Assembly (NCBI GenBank): GCA_937892215.1
Contig: CALAVE010000027.1
Coordinates: 3,020-67,019, forward strand
Source of the DNA: an uncultured Porphyromonadaceae bacterium
Lineage (GTDB): Bacteria; Bacteroidota; Bacteroidia; Bacteroidales; Muribaculaceae
Length of the DNA: 64,000 nucleotides
Direction of reading: 5' to 3'
The translations under genes and the position numbers were made by a program. Under the pieces are notes generated by a model that did no database searches, was not told the DNA's origin, and saw nothing but the letters and a program-made list of their open reading frames with translations. Positions 16,751 to 24,956 of the stretch are shown here, one piece after another; positions within the stretch are counted from its first letter, which is position 1; each line of letters begins with the position of its first letter.

Positions 16751-17902
16751 TTACCTGTCGATACGCGGAGTGAAATACCATGGATGGTACTTAACCGGAG
16801 TAATTCCTGATGAGCCCACATTACCCAGAATTCGGCTGATTGAGAGAGGAGAATAGAGGTAGTTAGAGGCTTCGGGGTCGAGGCTGTTAATTTTCACCTG
16901 ACCGGAGCAGTGAATGTACTTGCCGTCGGCAAGATACATGCCCACATGAGTCACTCGGCCAGTCTGTGAGTTGCCGAAGAAGAGCAAATCGCCACGCTCA
17001 GCCTGGTGCCAGTCGGCCACTTTAACACCGGTGAGAGCCTGCTGCGACGCGTCGCGCTGCAGAATGATAGCGTTAGCGAAATAACACACTTTCATCAGGC
17101 CGGAGCAATCAGTGACCTTAGTAGATGTTCCGCCCCAGAGATAGCCGCTGCCGAGCATTCTGCGCGCCGTTTTTTCAATCAGGTCCACATCCTGCGGCTG
17201 CTGTGCCCAACGATAGAACTCAGCCACATCCTTCTTCTCGACCCACCCCAAACGTCCGTCGGGAGCGGCAAGGCATACCCAGCCATCCTTTTCAGAGACA
17301 AATTGCAGGATACATCCGAGAACAAGGTCGCTCATTGTGATGTCGCTACCAGGGAGCGCCACCAATTCACTGCTATAGGCGGTGACGATGTAGCGCTTGG
17401 AATCACGCCAACTCTCAAGCGATTTGGAATCAAATAACGAGACGGAACTCTCGGGCACATACGCAATATACTTATCGGGCATCTGTACGCGCAGCCAATC
17501 ACCGCAACGCTCAATAACACGCAAAGGCATGCCCATGATGCCCTGAGTAGCCATCTCCGCGCTATGCTTAGGTTCGGTCCTTAACGAGGCTACAGCGAGC
17601 TTTACCAGCGCCCACCGCTGATTCTCTGGCAGAGTCTGTTCCAGAACCACTACCCTATTCTCATAGTCCGTTATATTATTAATTCTCATTGCGTTGTCGA
17701 TAACCATACGCTGTTCAGTGGTTCCCACCGTACCCAGAATGACTGTGGAACCATTCTGCGAGGCCACACTGACATCCCAAACGGCAGTACGCTTATCGGG
17801 GGCATTGCGGGCCTTCAGCTCACTCAGGACCTGAGCCGGCTCGGCCGCAAAAGAGGTTAATACCAAAAAACATGAGAAAAGTGATATTAAAATACGTTTC
17901 AT
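16751..17902 (-). CDS. secreted C40 (NlpC/P60) peptidase with SH3b domains
   Basis: A cell-wall peptidase likely to cut the gamma-D-Glu-diamino acid bond of stem peptides (YkfC-like). It has a signal peptide (1-19), a DUF4450-like/unknown N-terminal segment, SH3b modules at about 110-240 (MGMPLRVIERCGDWLRVQMP and DGWVCLAAPDGRLGWV), and a C-terminal NlpC/P60 domain with the triad Cys266 (DCSGL), His319 (HVGMY) and His331 (IHCSG). All three catalytic residues are present. The 383-residue length matches Bacteroides homologues next to dipeptide epimerases. The transglutaminase gene lies 36 bp upstream and the epimerase 37 bp downstream. Confidence 0.9.
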   Translation of the reverse strand: MKRILISLFSCFLVLTSFAAEPAQVLSELKARNAPDKRTAVWDVSVASQNGSTVILGTVGTTEQRMVIDNAMRINNITDYENRVVVLEQTLPENQRWALVKLAVASLRTEPKHSAEMATQGIMGMPLRVIERCGDWLRVQMPDKYIAYVPESSVSLFDSKSLESWRDSKRYIVTAYSSELVALPGSDITMSDLVLGCILQFVSEKDGWVCLAAPDGRLGWVEKKDVAEFYRWAQQPQDVDLIEKTARRMLGSGYLWGGTSTKVTDCSGLMKVCYFANAIILQRDASQQALTGVKVADWHQAERGDLLFFGNSQTGRVTHVGMYLADGKYIHCSGQVKINSLDPEASNYLYSPLSISRILGNVGSSGITPVKYHPWYFTPRIDR

Positions 17903-17938
17903 ATTACGCTCTTTAGTTAGTGGTTAATTATCAGAATG

Positions 17939-19351
17939 TTATCGAATAGAGGTGATGCTATTAACCGTGAGGTGCGACTTCCAGCAATCGTAATAGAGAT
18001 TTCCACCGCTCCACTCCACTTCACCGGGCTGGAAATCGACCGTTTCGCTACGGATGAATTTCTTGGGAGGGCTAAGTTTGTCGCCCACACCCTCGTTAGA
18101 CGCCATGCGATAGACATCGATTCCGGTAGCGAAGTAGTCGTTCATGGGAGTTCCATAAACTCCGCGCCCGAAAGATGGGTCGGTGGGCACCCAGCCCACC
18201 CCTTCGAAGTAGGTTTCGGCCCAGTCGTGCCAGTTGACCTCATGCGGATGAATCATCCATCCGCTCTCCCACCTTGCCGGGATGCCCAGGCTGCGCACAA
18301 GAGAGATGTAGAGCAATGCCACTTGGCCGCAATCGCCGTGATTATTGAGCAAGACATACTCAGGGATATTGGCCAGGGTGCTGTATTCGCGAGCGCCGGC
18401 CCATGGGAACTTGCCGGAAATCCAGTTATAGATTTTGGATGCCTGGAGCACGGGGTTGGTCTCGTCGCCCACGAGTTCCAGAGCAAGTTTGTGGATACGG
18501 TCGCTGAGAATCATGTGCGGAGCCTCGCTTGCCGTGAATCGGCGGTAGGTTTCACTCTCGGTGTCATAGGGTTTCAGTAACGCCAGAACGTCTTGCTGAC
18601 AGAGGTGTCGCTCGGCCACTTCGTAAGAGAAGGTGTATTCGAAAAGAGTGGGTTGCCCTTTTACCGTAACGGCTTCCATATAGACCGTGTGGTGCTTGCT
18701 GCCTTCGCTGAACGTGACAGGGTGATTGCCAGAGATGAAGCGGATGTTGCGCTGACGCATATTCTCATAAGGCAGCGGCATCCACACACGCAGAGTTTCG
18801 CCGGCCGGAATCACATCGGCATTAACGCTGAGCGAGAATGTGATGTTGACCTTACGCCAATCGCGCACACCGTTGACGTCGGCGGGGCATTGCATAGCCT
18901 CGAGATAGTACTTGTGGTTACGCTGATAACCATCGTCTTGGCGTTCTGCCGTTGCCGAGAATTCATCGCCCAGAAGCCACAGGTTGCGAATAGCCTTTCG
19001 GAACCACCACTCACGACCATCGATGTTCATAACTTCGAGCTGGCGTTTCTCTTTCCACCGTGCTATCTGCTCGTCGGTGACATCGGGTACGCGCTCGGCA
19101 ATCATTTTACGACCCTGTTCGGGAGTTATGTTGAAGTCCTTCCTGATTCGCGCCATTATCTGGTTAAGGGAGTCGATCTGCACGGCATCGGCCTGCCGCA
19201 CAGCCTTGGGTAATGATTTCATATAAGCGGATGCGCGTGCGAACTCACCATTGTCCATCAGGCGGTCCACCTCAGCACGCCACTGCTGGGCCGACACTGA
19301 GAACGAAAGCATCACCGACATCACATATGCAAACGTAAAACGAAGTTTCAT
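17939..19351 (-). CDS. secreted transglutaminase-like (cysteine peptidase fold) protein
   Basis: 470 residues with a signal peptide (KLRFTFAYVMSVMLSFSVSA). An N-terminal helical part is followed by an Ig-like beta region (about 180-270). The transglutaminase core has catalytic Cys341 (NHGDCGQVALL), followed by a His in VNWHDWAETYF and an Asp in WVPTDPSFG. In bacteria this fold mostly acts as a peptidase or amidase rather than a crosslinker. It is the first gene of the operon leading through NlpC/P60, epimerase, SGNH and MBOAT genes, which suggests a role in periplasmic peptide processing. Its -7 box is at 19376-19383. Confidence 0.85.
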   Translation of the reverse strand: MKLRFTFAYVMSVMLSFSVSAQQWRAEVDRLMDNGEFARASAYMKSLPKAVRQADAVQIDSLNQIMARIRKDFNITPEQGRKMIAERVPDVTDEQIARWKEKRQLEVMNIDGREWWFRKAIRNLWLLGDEFSATAERQDDGYQRNHKYYLEAMQCPADVNGVRDWRKVNITFSLSVNADVIPAGETLRVWMPLPYENMRQRNIRFISGNHPVTFSEGSKHHTVYMEAVTVKGQPTLFEYTFSYEVAERHLCQQDVLALLKPYDTESETYRRFTASEAPHMILSDRIHKLALELVGDETNPVLQASKIYNWISGKFPWAGAREYSTLANIPEYVLLNNHGDCGQVALLYISLVRSLGIPARWESGWMIHPHEVNWHDWAETYFEGVGWVPTDPSFGRGVYGTPMNDYFATGIDVYRMASNEGVGDKLSPPKKFIRSETVDFQPGEVEWSGGNLYYDCWKSHLTVNSITSIR

Positions 19352-19375
19352 ATCAGAACTTTTTTAAGATTGTCA

Positions 19376-19383
19376 CAAATTTA
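19376..19383 (-). promoter_or_regulatory. -7 box for the transglutaminase-MBOAT operon
   Basis: CAAATTTA on the plus strand reads TAAATTTG on the minus strand, 25 nt before the transglutaminase start. No convincing -33 box is seen. Confidence 0.5.
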
Positions 19384-19483
19384 CTAATTTTTAGCGTTTG
19401 AACATAATTTTAGGTGGCTTTTTTAATAAGAATTCGCGACCGACTAATTATTACAGCGGGAAAAACCAAGACGATCATTTCTG

Positions 19484-20008
19484 AGAAGAGAAGATAAGAG
19501 GATGTGAGATACAGAATAAGCTTGATGATATTACAGCTACATCGCCTTCATCCTTTGAAGCATACCGAAGATTTGCTGGCGAAGTAAAGGCAAGAGTAGC
19601 AGAAAAAAGAATGGGCCTTACAACAGAAGAACGCCGCAATTCCCTCTTCACAGATGAAATGTATAAAGATGTAGCCAAAGAAGACCTGATATTCCTTGAA
19701 GATGGGCTGAATGGCGAGGCTCAGATGGCAGTCCAAAAAAGAGAAAGATTTTTAACTCTGATTTAAATTCTTCTGAAATTGAAGCAATACAAGAATATAT
19801 TGAAGCGTTATCTGATAAGACGGATACATCCCAGGGATTATATCTTATTAAAGATGGTTATATCTACAAGTTTAATACCTCACTGGTCCAATATTCTGAT
19901 AACAGGTCACTCGGAAGAGATGGATTTGAAATCACCGAAAAGTACGATATAAGAGACTTAAATAAAGAACTATTAAATAAATTCAACAATGAGTACAAAA
20001 AAGGATGA
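19484..20008 (+). pseudogene. remnant of a phage/ICE large polyvalent protein, frameshifted
   Basis: Two overlapping frames together read as one degraded protein. The first (19484-19766) encodes SSFEAYRRFAGEVKARVAEK, RMGLTTEERRNSLF and VAKEDLIFLEDG, a pattern I associate with polyvalent proteins of Bacteroidetes phages and conjugative elements (KR(M)xxTxEERRNxL... VAxEDxIFL). The second (about 19735-20008) continues with QEYIEALSDKTDTSQGLYLI and RDGFEITEKYDI. The switch falls at an A-run near 19735-19740, suggesting a one-base slip. No start codon or upstream part remains. The stretch is AT-richer than the flanking genes. Confidence 0.6.
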
Positions 20009-20195
20009 TCTATTGATTCAATCCTTTCACGCATTAGGGATGAGAAAGGAAGCAGCGATAGCAGCATTCTCTATGCTCAAAACAGAACAACAAGCAGAGA
20101 CAATGCTGGATTGGATTTACAAGCACCACAAGGAGAATCCATCAGAGGACGAAATACTGGAGATAGCAGAAGCAATCAGGGAACAGGTGAAATAG
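19989..20195 (+). CDS. small hypothetical protein of mobile-element origin
   Basis: 68 residues starting at an ATG that overlaps the end of the preceding frame (20 bp overlap). It is mostly helical and acidic, with a GMRKEAAIAAFSMLKTEQQA helix and a C-terminal KENPSEDEILEIAEAIREQ helix. I have the impression of similar small proteins in Bacteroidetes elements, but cannot name the family. The same DNA is also open in a second frame leading into the next peptidase fragment. It may be intact, but it sits among pseudogenes. Confidence 0.5.
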   Translation: MSTKKDDLLIQSFHALGMRKEAAIAAFSMLKTEQQAETMLDWIYKHHKENPSEDEILEIAEAIREQVK

Positions 20196-20368
20196 AAGCA
20201 TTTACCACCTCACAAGGAGAAGTCTATGGCTTTGTAGCTCCTAATGGTGACATCTACCTTGATGAAACTAAGATTACCCCTGAGCATCCTATCCATGAAT
20301 ATACTCATTTATGGGATAGAAGTCTATTGAAACTGTTGGGGGTACTTATCTTAGCAGTTCTGAGATAA
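20111..20368 (+). pseudogene. fragment of a polyvalent-protein metallopeptidase-like domain
   Basis: The frame encodes TTSQGEVYGFVAPNGDIYLD and TPEHPIHEYTHLWDR. HEYTH is a zincin HExxH motif, and this block recurs in large polyvalent proteins of Bacteroidetes phages and conjugative elements. Right after WDR the frame degenerates and stops, and the next frame takes over at 20320. The piece is therefore a truncated, frameshifted domain, not a working peptidase. Confidence 0.6.
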
Positions 20369-20680
20369 CCTACCAATATAGAATCAGCTCTACTGACCAA
20401 CAAAATGTGGACCTCTTTGCTTCACTTATGGGAGACCTTGGCTTTGAATATCAGGATGCAGTTATAGCGGCTAACTATACACATGATAAAAATAAAACCA
20501 CAGCCTATGAGTTAGTTTACCAAACCCCTGACAATACAACTATTGAAGAAATAGAGACTCTACTTAAAAATGTAGGTATTGATGGTAGTACATACCATTT
20601 CAGCAATGGGAAAATTACTATTACTACATTCAGTGAGGAGGAAACAAATGAAGTTATTAACAAATTAAAAGATACTGAAT
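20320..20680 (+). pseudogene. fragment of a mobile-element protein
   Basis: An open frame continues the decayed region with SSTDQQNVDLFASLMGDLGF and TTFSEEETNEVINKLKDTEY. After about 20675 the natural-looking coding moves to another frame (20681-20869). The same frame stays open by chance through the tRNA-Val gene to 21069, but that tail is not protein-like. The family is unknown; context suggests the same polyvalent element. Confidence 0.45.
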
Positions 20681-20869
20681 ATGGCTATAAAGGACATAAA
20701 GCTCAAAACAGCAGATACCTGGACAATGAGCATAGAGGAAATGCTTATCAACGCTGGCTTAACGCCGAAGGACATAACACCCAAAACAGGCAGCTTAGTG
20801 ATGCCTGCTCCAAAGCACTGGCAATCTGTGAGGCAGCAGCAAGATTCCCAGACACAAGAGCAAGAGTAA
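20681..20869 (+). CDS. small mobile-element ORF or C-terminal fragment
   Basis: 62 residues, including DTWTMSIEEMLINAGLTPKD and a Gln-rich tail. It looks more natural than the overlapping frame and may be the displaced C-terminus of the 20320 fragment. I do not recognise a family. Confidence 0.35.
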   Translation: MAIKDIKLKTADTWTMSIEEMLINAGLTPKDITPKTGSLVMPAPKHWQSVRQQQDSQTQEQE

Positions 20870-20994
20870 GCACTGAGGGCTACAGAAAAGGAGACCCTCA
20901 AAAGAACCCAAACAACTGCCATAGAGTTAAGGACAGGAAGAATAAATGCGTATTTTCCTTCGCATCCTCAAACTCTTTATCCGCAATGTGGGAA

Positions 20995-21019
20995 CAAAAA
21001 AACCCTCCGAGAAGGAGAG
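20995..21019 (-). terminator. Terminator of tRNA-Val (minus strand)
   Basis: On the minus strand CTCTCC-TTCTC-GGAGGG is followed by seven T residues, 10 nt after the tRNA. Confidence 0.7.
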
Positions 21020-21028
21020 TTCTTGAAG

Positions 21029-21103
21029 TGGGTGTTGACGGATTCGAACCGCCGACCCTCTGCTTGTAAGGCAGATGCTCTGAACCAGCTGAGCTAAACA
21101 CCC
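21029..21103 (-). tRNA. tRNA-Val (anticodon TAC)
   Basis: A 75-nt cloverleaf: acceptor stem GGGTGTT/AACACCC with discriminator A, D-loop TTAGCTCAGCTGGTT, anticodon stem-loop CTGCCTTACAAGCAG (anticodon TAC), and T-loop GGTTCGAATCC. CCA is not encoded. It is identical to the plus-strand copy at 50030-50104. The mobile-element remnant lies just beyond its 3' end, the usual side for tRNA-targeted integration. Confidence 0.95.
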
Positions 21104-21122
21104 GTGCTCCAGAAAAGCGATG

Positions 21123-21154
21123 CAAAATTAACACCATTTTTTGAAACACGCAAA
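21123..21154 (-). promoter_or_regulatory. Promoter for tRNA-Val (minus strand)
   Basis: On the minus strand TAATTTTG (21123-21130) and TTTG (21151-21154) are 20 bp apart, 20 nt before the tRNA 5' end. Confidence 0.65.
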
Positions 21155-21191
21155 TAAAAAAACAAAAAAACTGAAAATATTAGCCAAATAC

Positions 21192-21222
21192 TTGTGAGAG
21201 TGGACGGAAATACCTAACTTTG
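21192..21222 (+). promoter_or_regulatory. Promoter for the RluB-type gene
   Basis: TAACTTTG at 21215-21222 with TTG at 21192-21194 (20 bp). The predicted start near 21228 gives an unusually long leader of about 139 nt before the ATG at 21367. Confidence 0.65.
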
Positions 21223-21366
21223 TCAGGAAATAAAGAGAGAAATCGAAAACGATTTTATACAACTATACTCATTTAAGGAGATAACAAAGAGCTGTGCGGG
21301 TCGCGAGACACTATCAGCGTAATATAAATAATTATAATAGTCACATTAATAACAAATTAAAAACTC

Positions 21367-22707
21367 ATGGAAGAGAATTTTGAAAAAAAGCCGAAAAGGC
21401 CTCGTATAGGGGAGCTTAGGGCTAATGATGAAAACGCAGAGAACACTCGTTATGAGAAAGTGGAGTATCCCCACGACCGACACGAGCCAGAAAACCAGCA
21501 AAACGAGTCTCAAAACGAAGGCGGATATCAGCAGAGTCAAGGTTATCAGCCGCGCGGCGGTTACCAGCCCCGTCAGCAAGGCGGATATCAGCAGCGCGGT
21601 TACCAGCCCCGTCAGCAGGGAGGGTATCAGCAACGCGGTTATCAGCCCCGTCAGCAGGGAGGGTATCAGCAGCGTTATCAGCAACCTATAACCGACCCGC
21701 AGGGTATGGAAGACGAGAATTTCAACGGATACCAGCAGGACGGCTACCAGCCTCGCTATCAGCAGGGCGGTTACCAGGGACGTCAACAAGGCGGATACCA
21801 GCAGCGCGGCGGATACCAGCAGCGCGGCGGATATCAGCAGCGTAATTTCCAGCAGCAGCCACGCGGCTACCAGCGCGGTTACCAGCAACGCCCCGGCTTT
21901 AACAAGCAGGCAAAGCGTCCGCATCAGCAAATGCGCTTCACCCCGCGTCCACAACAGATAACATACGAAGAGACCGCTCTGGATCCCAACACAGAGATTC
22001 GCCTGAACAAGTATCTGGCTAACGCAGGAATATGCTCACGCAGAGAGGCCGACGAACTCATTACCAAGGGGCTTGTGAAAGTGAATGGAGTTGCCGTTAC
22101 CGAACTGGGTGTGAAAGTGACTCCAAAGGACACAATAGAATATAACGAAAAGACCGTGACCCCCGAAAGGAAGTGCTACGTTCTGCTCAATAAACCCAAG
22201 GACACCGTAACCACAAGCGATGATCCGAATGGCCGCAAGACCGTTATGGACTTGGTGAAGGGCGCGTGCGAAGAGCGCATCTATCCTGTGGGCCGTCTGG
22301 ACCGCAACACCACGGGCGTGCTTCTGCTCACCAACGACGGCGACTTGGCATCCAAGTTGACTCACCCCAAATATGTGAAGAAGAAAATCTACCAAGTGTG
22401 GACCGACAAGCCCATCAGCGAGGAGGACATGCAGCACATAGCCGACGGAGTGGAACTGGACGACGGACCGATACATGCCGACGCAGTGAGCTACGTATCT
22501 CCCACCGACCGCAAGCAAGCCGGAATTGAGATACATTCAGGACGCAACCGCGTGGTGCGCCGCATCTTTGAGGCGCTGGGCTATCATGTGGTGAAGCTTG
22601 ACCGCGTGTATTTTGCCGGGCTCACCAAGAAGAACCTGCAGCGCGGCCGCTGGCGCTACCTCACTCAGGAAGAAGTTAATTTCCTGAAACAAAACTCATT
22701 TGAATAA
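21367..22707 (+). CDS. rluB: RluB/RsuA-family 23S rRNA pseudouridine synthase with Q/G/Y/R-rich N-terminal tail
   Basis: 446 residues in two parts. Residues about 40-185 are low-complexity repeats built on GGYQ, QQRG, GYQPRQQ and YQQR, predicted to be disordered and positively charged. The catalytic part (about 205-446) has an S4 domain (RLNKYLANAGICSRREADEL) and the RsuA/RluB signature GRLDRNTTGVLLLTNDGDL with the catalytic Asp. HSGRNRVVRRIFEALGYHV is the typical C-terminal motif. It modifies U2605-equivalent in 23S rRNA if it is RluB; RluE/F-like alternatives are less likely. Such tails are common in Bacteroidetes RNA-binding proteins and may aid RNA binding or condensation. Confidence 0.88.
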   Translation: MEENFEKKPKRPRIGELRANDENAENTRYEKVEYPHDRHEPENQQNESQNEGGYQQSQGYQPRGGYQPRQQGGYQQRGYQPRQQGGYQQRGYQPRQQGGYQQRYQQPITDPQGMEDENFNGYQQDGYQPRYQQGGYQGRQQGGYQQRGGYQQRGGYQQRNFQQQPRGYQRGYQQRPGFNKQAKRPHQQMRFTPRPQQITYEETALDPNTEIRLNKYLANAGICSRREADELITKGLVKVNGVAVTELGVKVTPKDTIEYNEKTVTPERKCYVLLNKPKDTVTTSDDPNGRKTVMDLVKGACEERIYPVGRLDRNTTGVLLLTNDGDLASKLTHPKYVKKKIYQVWTDKPISEEDMQHIADGVELDDGPIHADAVSYVSPTDRKQAGIEIHSGRNRVVRRIFEALGYHVVKLDRVYFAGLTKKNLQRGRWRYLTQEEVNFLKQNSFE

Positions 22708-22817
22708 TTGCTCCAGAAGCATAAGAAAGCAAACAAATAATTTCGCTATAGTGCGGCAAGCATCGCAAGGTGCTTGCCGACACTGCGCGAGAGACAAAAC
22801 AATATCAGATAACTGAA

Positions 22818-24212
22818 ATGGAATTAAAACGAACTAAAATAGTTGACATTTTCAACCCCGAACTGGTGGGGAACAAGGTGTGCGTAAAAGGCTGGGTGCG
22901 TACCCGCCGAGGCAACAAAAACGTGCAGTTTGTGGCACTAAACGACGGTTCTACGATAAAGAATCTGCAGATAGTGATAGACCTTGAGAAATTCGACGAA
23001 GAGACGCTGAAACCGATAACTACCGGATCGAGTCTGCACGTTGAAGGCGAGCTTGTGGCATCGCAAGGCAAAGGTCAGAGCGTGGAGGTTCAGGCTACCA
23101 GCATTGAAGTTTACGGCACAGCTGACCCGGAGGAATATCCTTTGCAGAAGAAGGGCCACACGCTGGAGTTCCTGCGCGAGAAGGCTCATCTGCGGATGCG
23201 CACCAACACGTTCGGCGCGGTGTTCCGCATCCGTCACCACCTAGCATTTGCTGTGCACAAATTCTTCAACGACCGCGGTTTCTTCTACCTGAACACGCCG
23301 CTCATCACAGCAAGTGACGCTGAGGGCGCAGGCGAAATGTTCCAAGTGACGACACTTGACCTCAACAACCTGCCCAAGACAGAAGAAGGCAAGATAGACT
23401 TCACAAAGGACTTCTTCGGAAAGGCAACAAACCTGACCGTGTCGGGGCAACTTGAAGGCGAACTGGGAGCCACATCGCTGGGTGCCATCTACACCTTCGG
23501 CCCCACGTTCCGTGCCGAGAACAGCAACACACCGCGCCATCTGGCCGAGTTCTGGATGATAGAGCCGGAGATAGCGTTCTACGACATCACCGACAATATG
23601 GACCTTGCCGAGGACTTTATTAAGTTCTGCGTGAAATGGGCACTGGACCACTGCAAAGATGACATTGAGTTCCTGAACAAGATGTACGACGACACGCTGA
23701 TTGAGCGCCTGCAGGGAGTGCTGAAAGAGAAGTTTGTCCGCCTCACTTACACTGAGGGTATAGAGATACTGATGTCGTCGGGCAAGAAGTTTGAGTTCCC
23801 GGTTAAATGGGGTGTGGACCTGCAGAGCGAGCACGAGCGCTACCTTGTGGAGGAGCACTTCAAGCGCCCGGTGATTCTGACCGACTATCCGAAGGAGATC
23901 AAGGCGTTCTACATGAAGCAGAACGAGGACGGGAAGACCGTGCGCGCAATGGACGTGCTATTCCCGCAGATAGGCGAGATAATAGGCGGCAGCGAGCGCG
24001 AGGCCGACTATGACAAGCTACTCACACGCATAACCGAACTGGGAATCCCCATGAAGGACATGTGGTGGTACCTCGACACCCGCAAATTCGGCACGGTGCC
24101 CCACAGCGGCTTTGGCCTGGGCTTTGAGCGCCTGGTGCTGTTCGTAACAGGAATGCAGAACATCCGTGACGTGATAGCGTTCCCACGCACACCGAACAAC
24201 GCAGAATTCTAA
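22818..24212 (+). CDS. asnS: asparaginyl-tRNA synthetase
   Basis: A class IIb synthetase that charges tRNA-Asn in the cytosol. An OB-fold anticodon-binding domain comes first (VCVKGWVRTRRGNKNVQFVA). The catalytic domain has motif 2 (TFGPTFRAENSNTPRHLAEFWM) and motif 3 (HSGFGLGFERLVLFVTG). NTPRHL in motif 2 and the TGMQNIRDVIAFPR end are typical of AsnRS rather than AspRS. The ORF is open from 22770, but I start at 22818 (MELKRTKIVD), where homology to the family begins. No clear TAnnTTTG box precedes it, so it may be read through from rluB. Confidence 0.95.
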   Translation: MELKRTKIVDIFNPELVGNKVCVKGWVRTRRGNKNVQFVALNDGSTIKNLQIVIDLEKFDEETLKPITTGSSLHVEGELVASQGKGQSVEVQATSIEVYGTADPEEYPLQKKGHTLEFLREKAHLRMRTNTFGAVFRIRHHLAFAVHKFFNDRGFFYLNTPLITASDAEGAGEMFQVTTLDLNNLPKTEEGKIDFTKDFFGKATNLTVSGQLEGELGATSLGAIYTFGPTFRAENSNTPRHLAEFWMIEPEIAFYDITDNMDLAEDFIKFCVKWALDHCKDDIEFLNKMYDDTLIERLQGVLKEKFVRLTYTEGIEILMSSGKKFEFPVKWGVDLQSEHERYLVEEHFKRPVILTDYPKEIKAFYMKQNEDGKTVRAMDVLFPQIGEIIGGSEREADYDKLLTRITELGIPMKDMWWYLDTRKFGTVPHSGFGLGFERLVLFVTGMQNIRDVIAFPRTPNNAEF

Positions 24213-24231
24213 AAGATATCAAGAATAACCG

Positions 24232-24267
24232 AAGAGGTGGCTGTGCTTTTAAGCATGGTCACCTCTT
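24232..24267 (+). terminator. Long hairpin between convergent asnS and def
   Basis: AAGAGGTG (24232-24239) pairs with CACCTCTT (24260-24267). The stem continues inward through wobble pairs to a 2-nt loop. No T-run follows on either strand, so it may be a processing or Rho-linked structure rather than a classic terminator. Confidence 0.5.
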
Positions 24268-24374
24268 AAGTTATATTGTCTTAGCATATTGTCTCTATTG
24301 TCTTGGCAATCGCTGACAATTCAGTACTGCCAGGGTGCTAAACGCGTGCTTTTGGTTCAGGTTTGGTTGATGTG

Positions 24375-24947
24375 TCAGCGGCGACGCTGCGGGCGGACCG
24401 TTTTCACACGATAATCGCAATCCACCTTGCCCTCAACCATGTTGTTAAGTTTGCCACGATTGAGCTGCTTGCGGATAGCCGACACATGGTCGATGAACAT
24501 GTGTCCCTCCAGATGGTCGTATTCGTGCTGCACCACGCGCGCCAGGTAGCCCTCTATCACCTCATCGTGGGGCCGCCAGTTCTCATCGAGCCACTTTAGG
24601 CGAATGCGGTCGTGACGCGTAACATTCTCATGTATTCCGGGCAAACTGAGGCACCCTTCCTCGGCGGTTACCGTTTTGCTGCTCTCGTCCACCTCCAGCT
24701 CCGGATTAATCAGCACCATGCGAATATCCTTCAGTTCCGGACGACTCTGCGCAATCACGTCCACGTCGATGTAAATCAGCCGCACGTCGAGGCCCACCTG
24801 AGGTGCCGCTATTCCGATGCCGTCGCTCGCATACATGGTTTCCTTCATGTTCTGAATGAGTTCCTTGAGATTGGGATAATCAGGAGTTATGGGCTTTGCC
24901 ACCTTGCGAAGCACCGGCTGGCCATAGATGTAAATAGGTAATATCAT
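24375..24947 (-). CDS. def: peptide deformylase
   Basis: It removes the formyl group from the initiator Met of nascent proteins. All three metal/active-site motifs are present: GIAAPQVG (residues 45-52), EGCLSLPG with the metal-binding Cys, and QHEYDHLEG with HExxH. The 190-residue length is normal; the C-terminal tail is Arg-rich (RPQRRR). It is the last gene of a rho-ruvX-def run and starts 9 bp after ruvX. Confidence 0.95.
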   Translation of the reverse strand: MILPIYIYGQPVLRKVAKPITPDYPNLKELIQNMKETMYASDGIGIAAPQVGLDVRLIYIDVDVIAQSRPELKDIRMVLINPELEVDESSKTVTAEEGCLSLPGIHENVTRHDRIRLKWLDENWRPHDEVIEGYLARVVQHEYDHLEGHMFIDHVSAIRKQLNRGKLNNMVEGKVDCDYRVKTVRPQRRR

Positions 24948-24956
24948 AAAAACTAC

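Noticed and set aside
20870..21069. Extension of the 20320 frame through the terminator and tRNA-Val
   Set aside because: It reads through a tRNA gene on the other strand; the translated tail is not protein-like.
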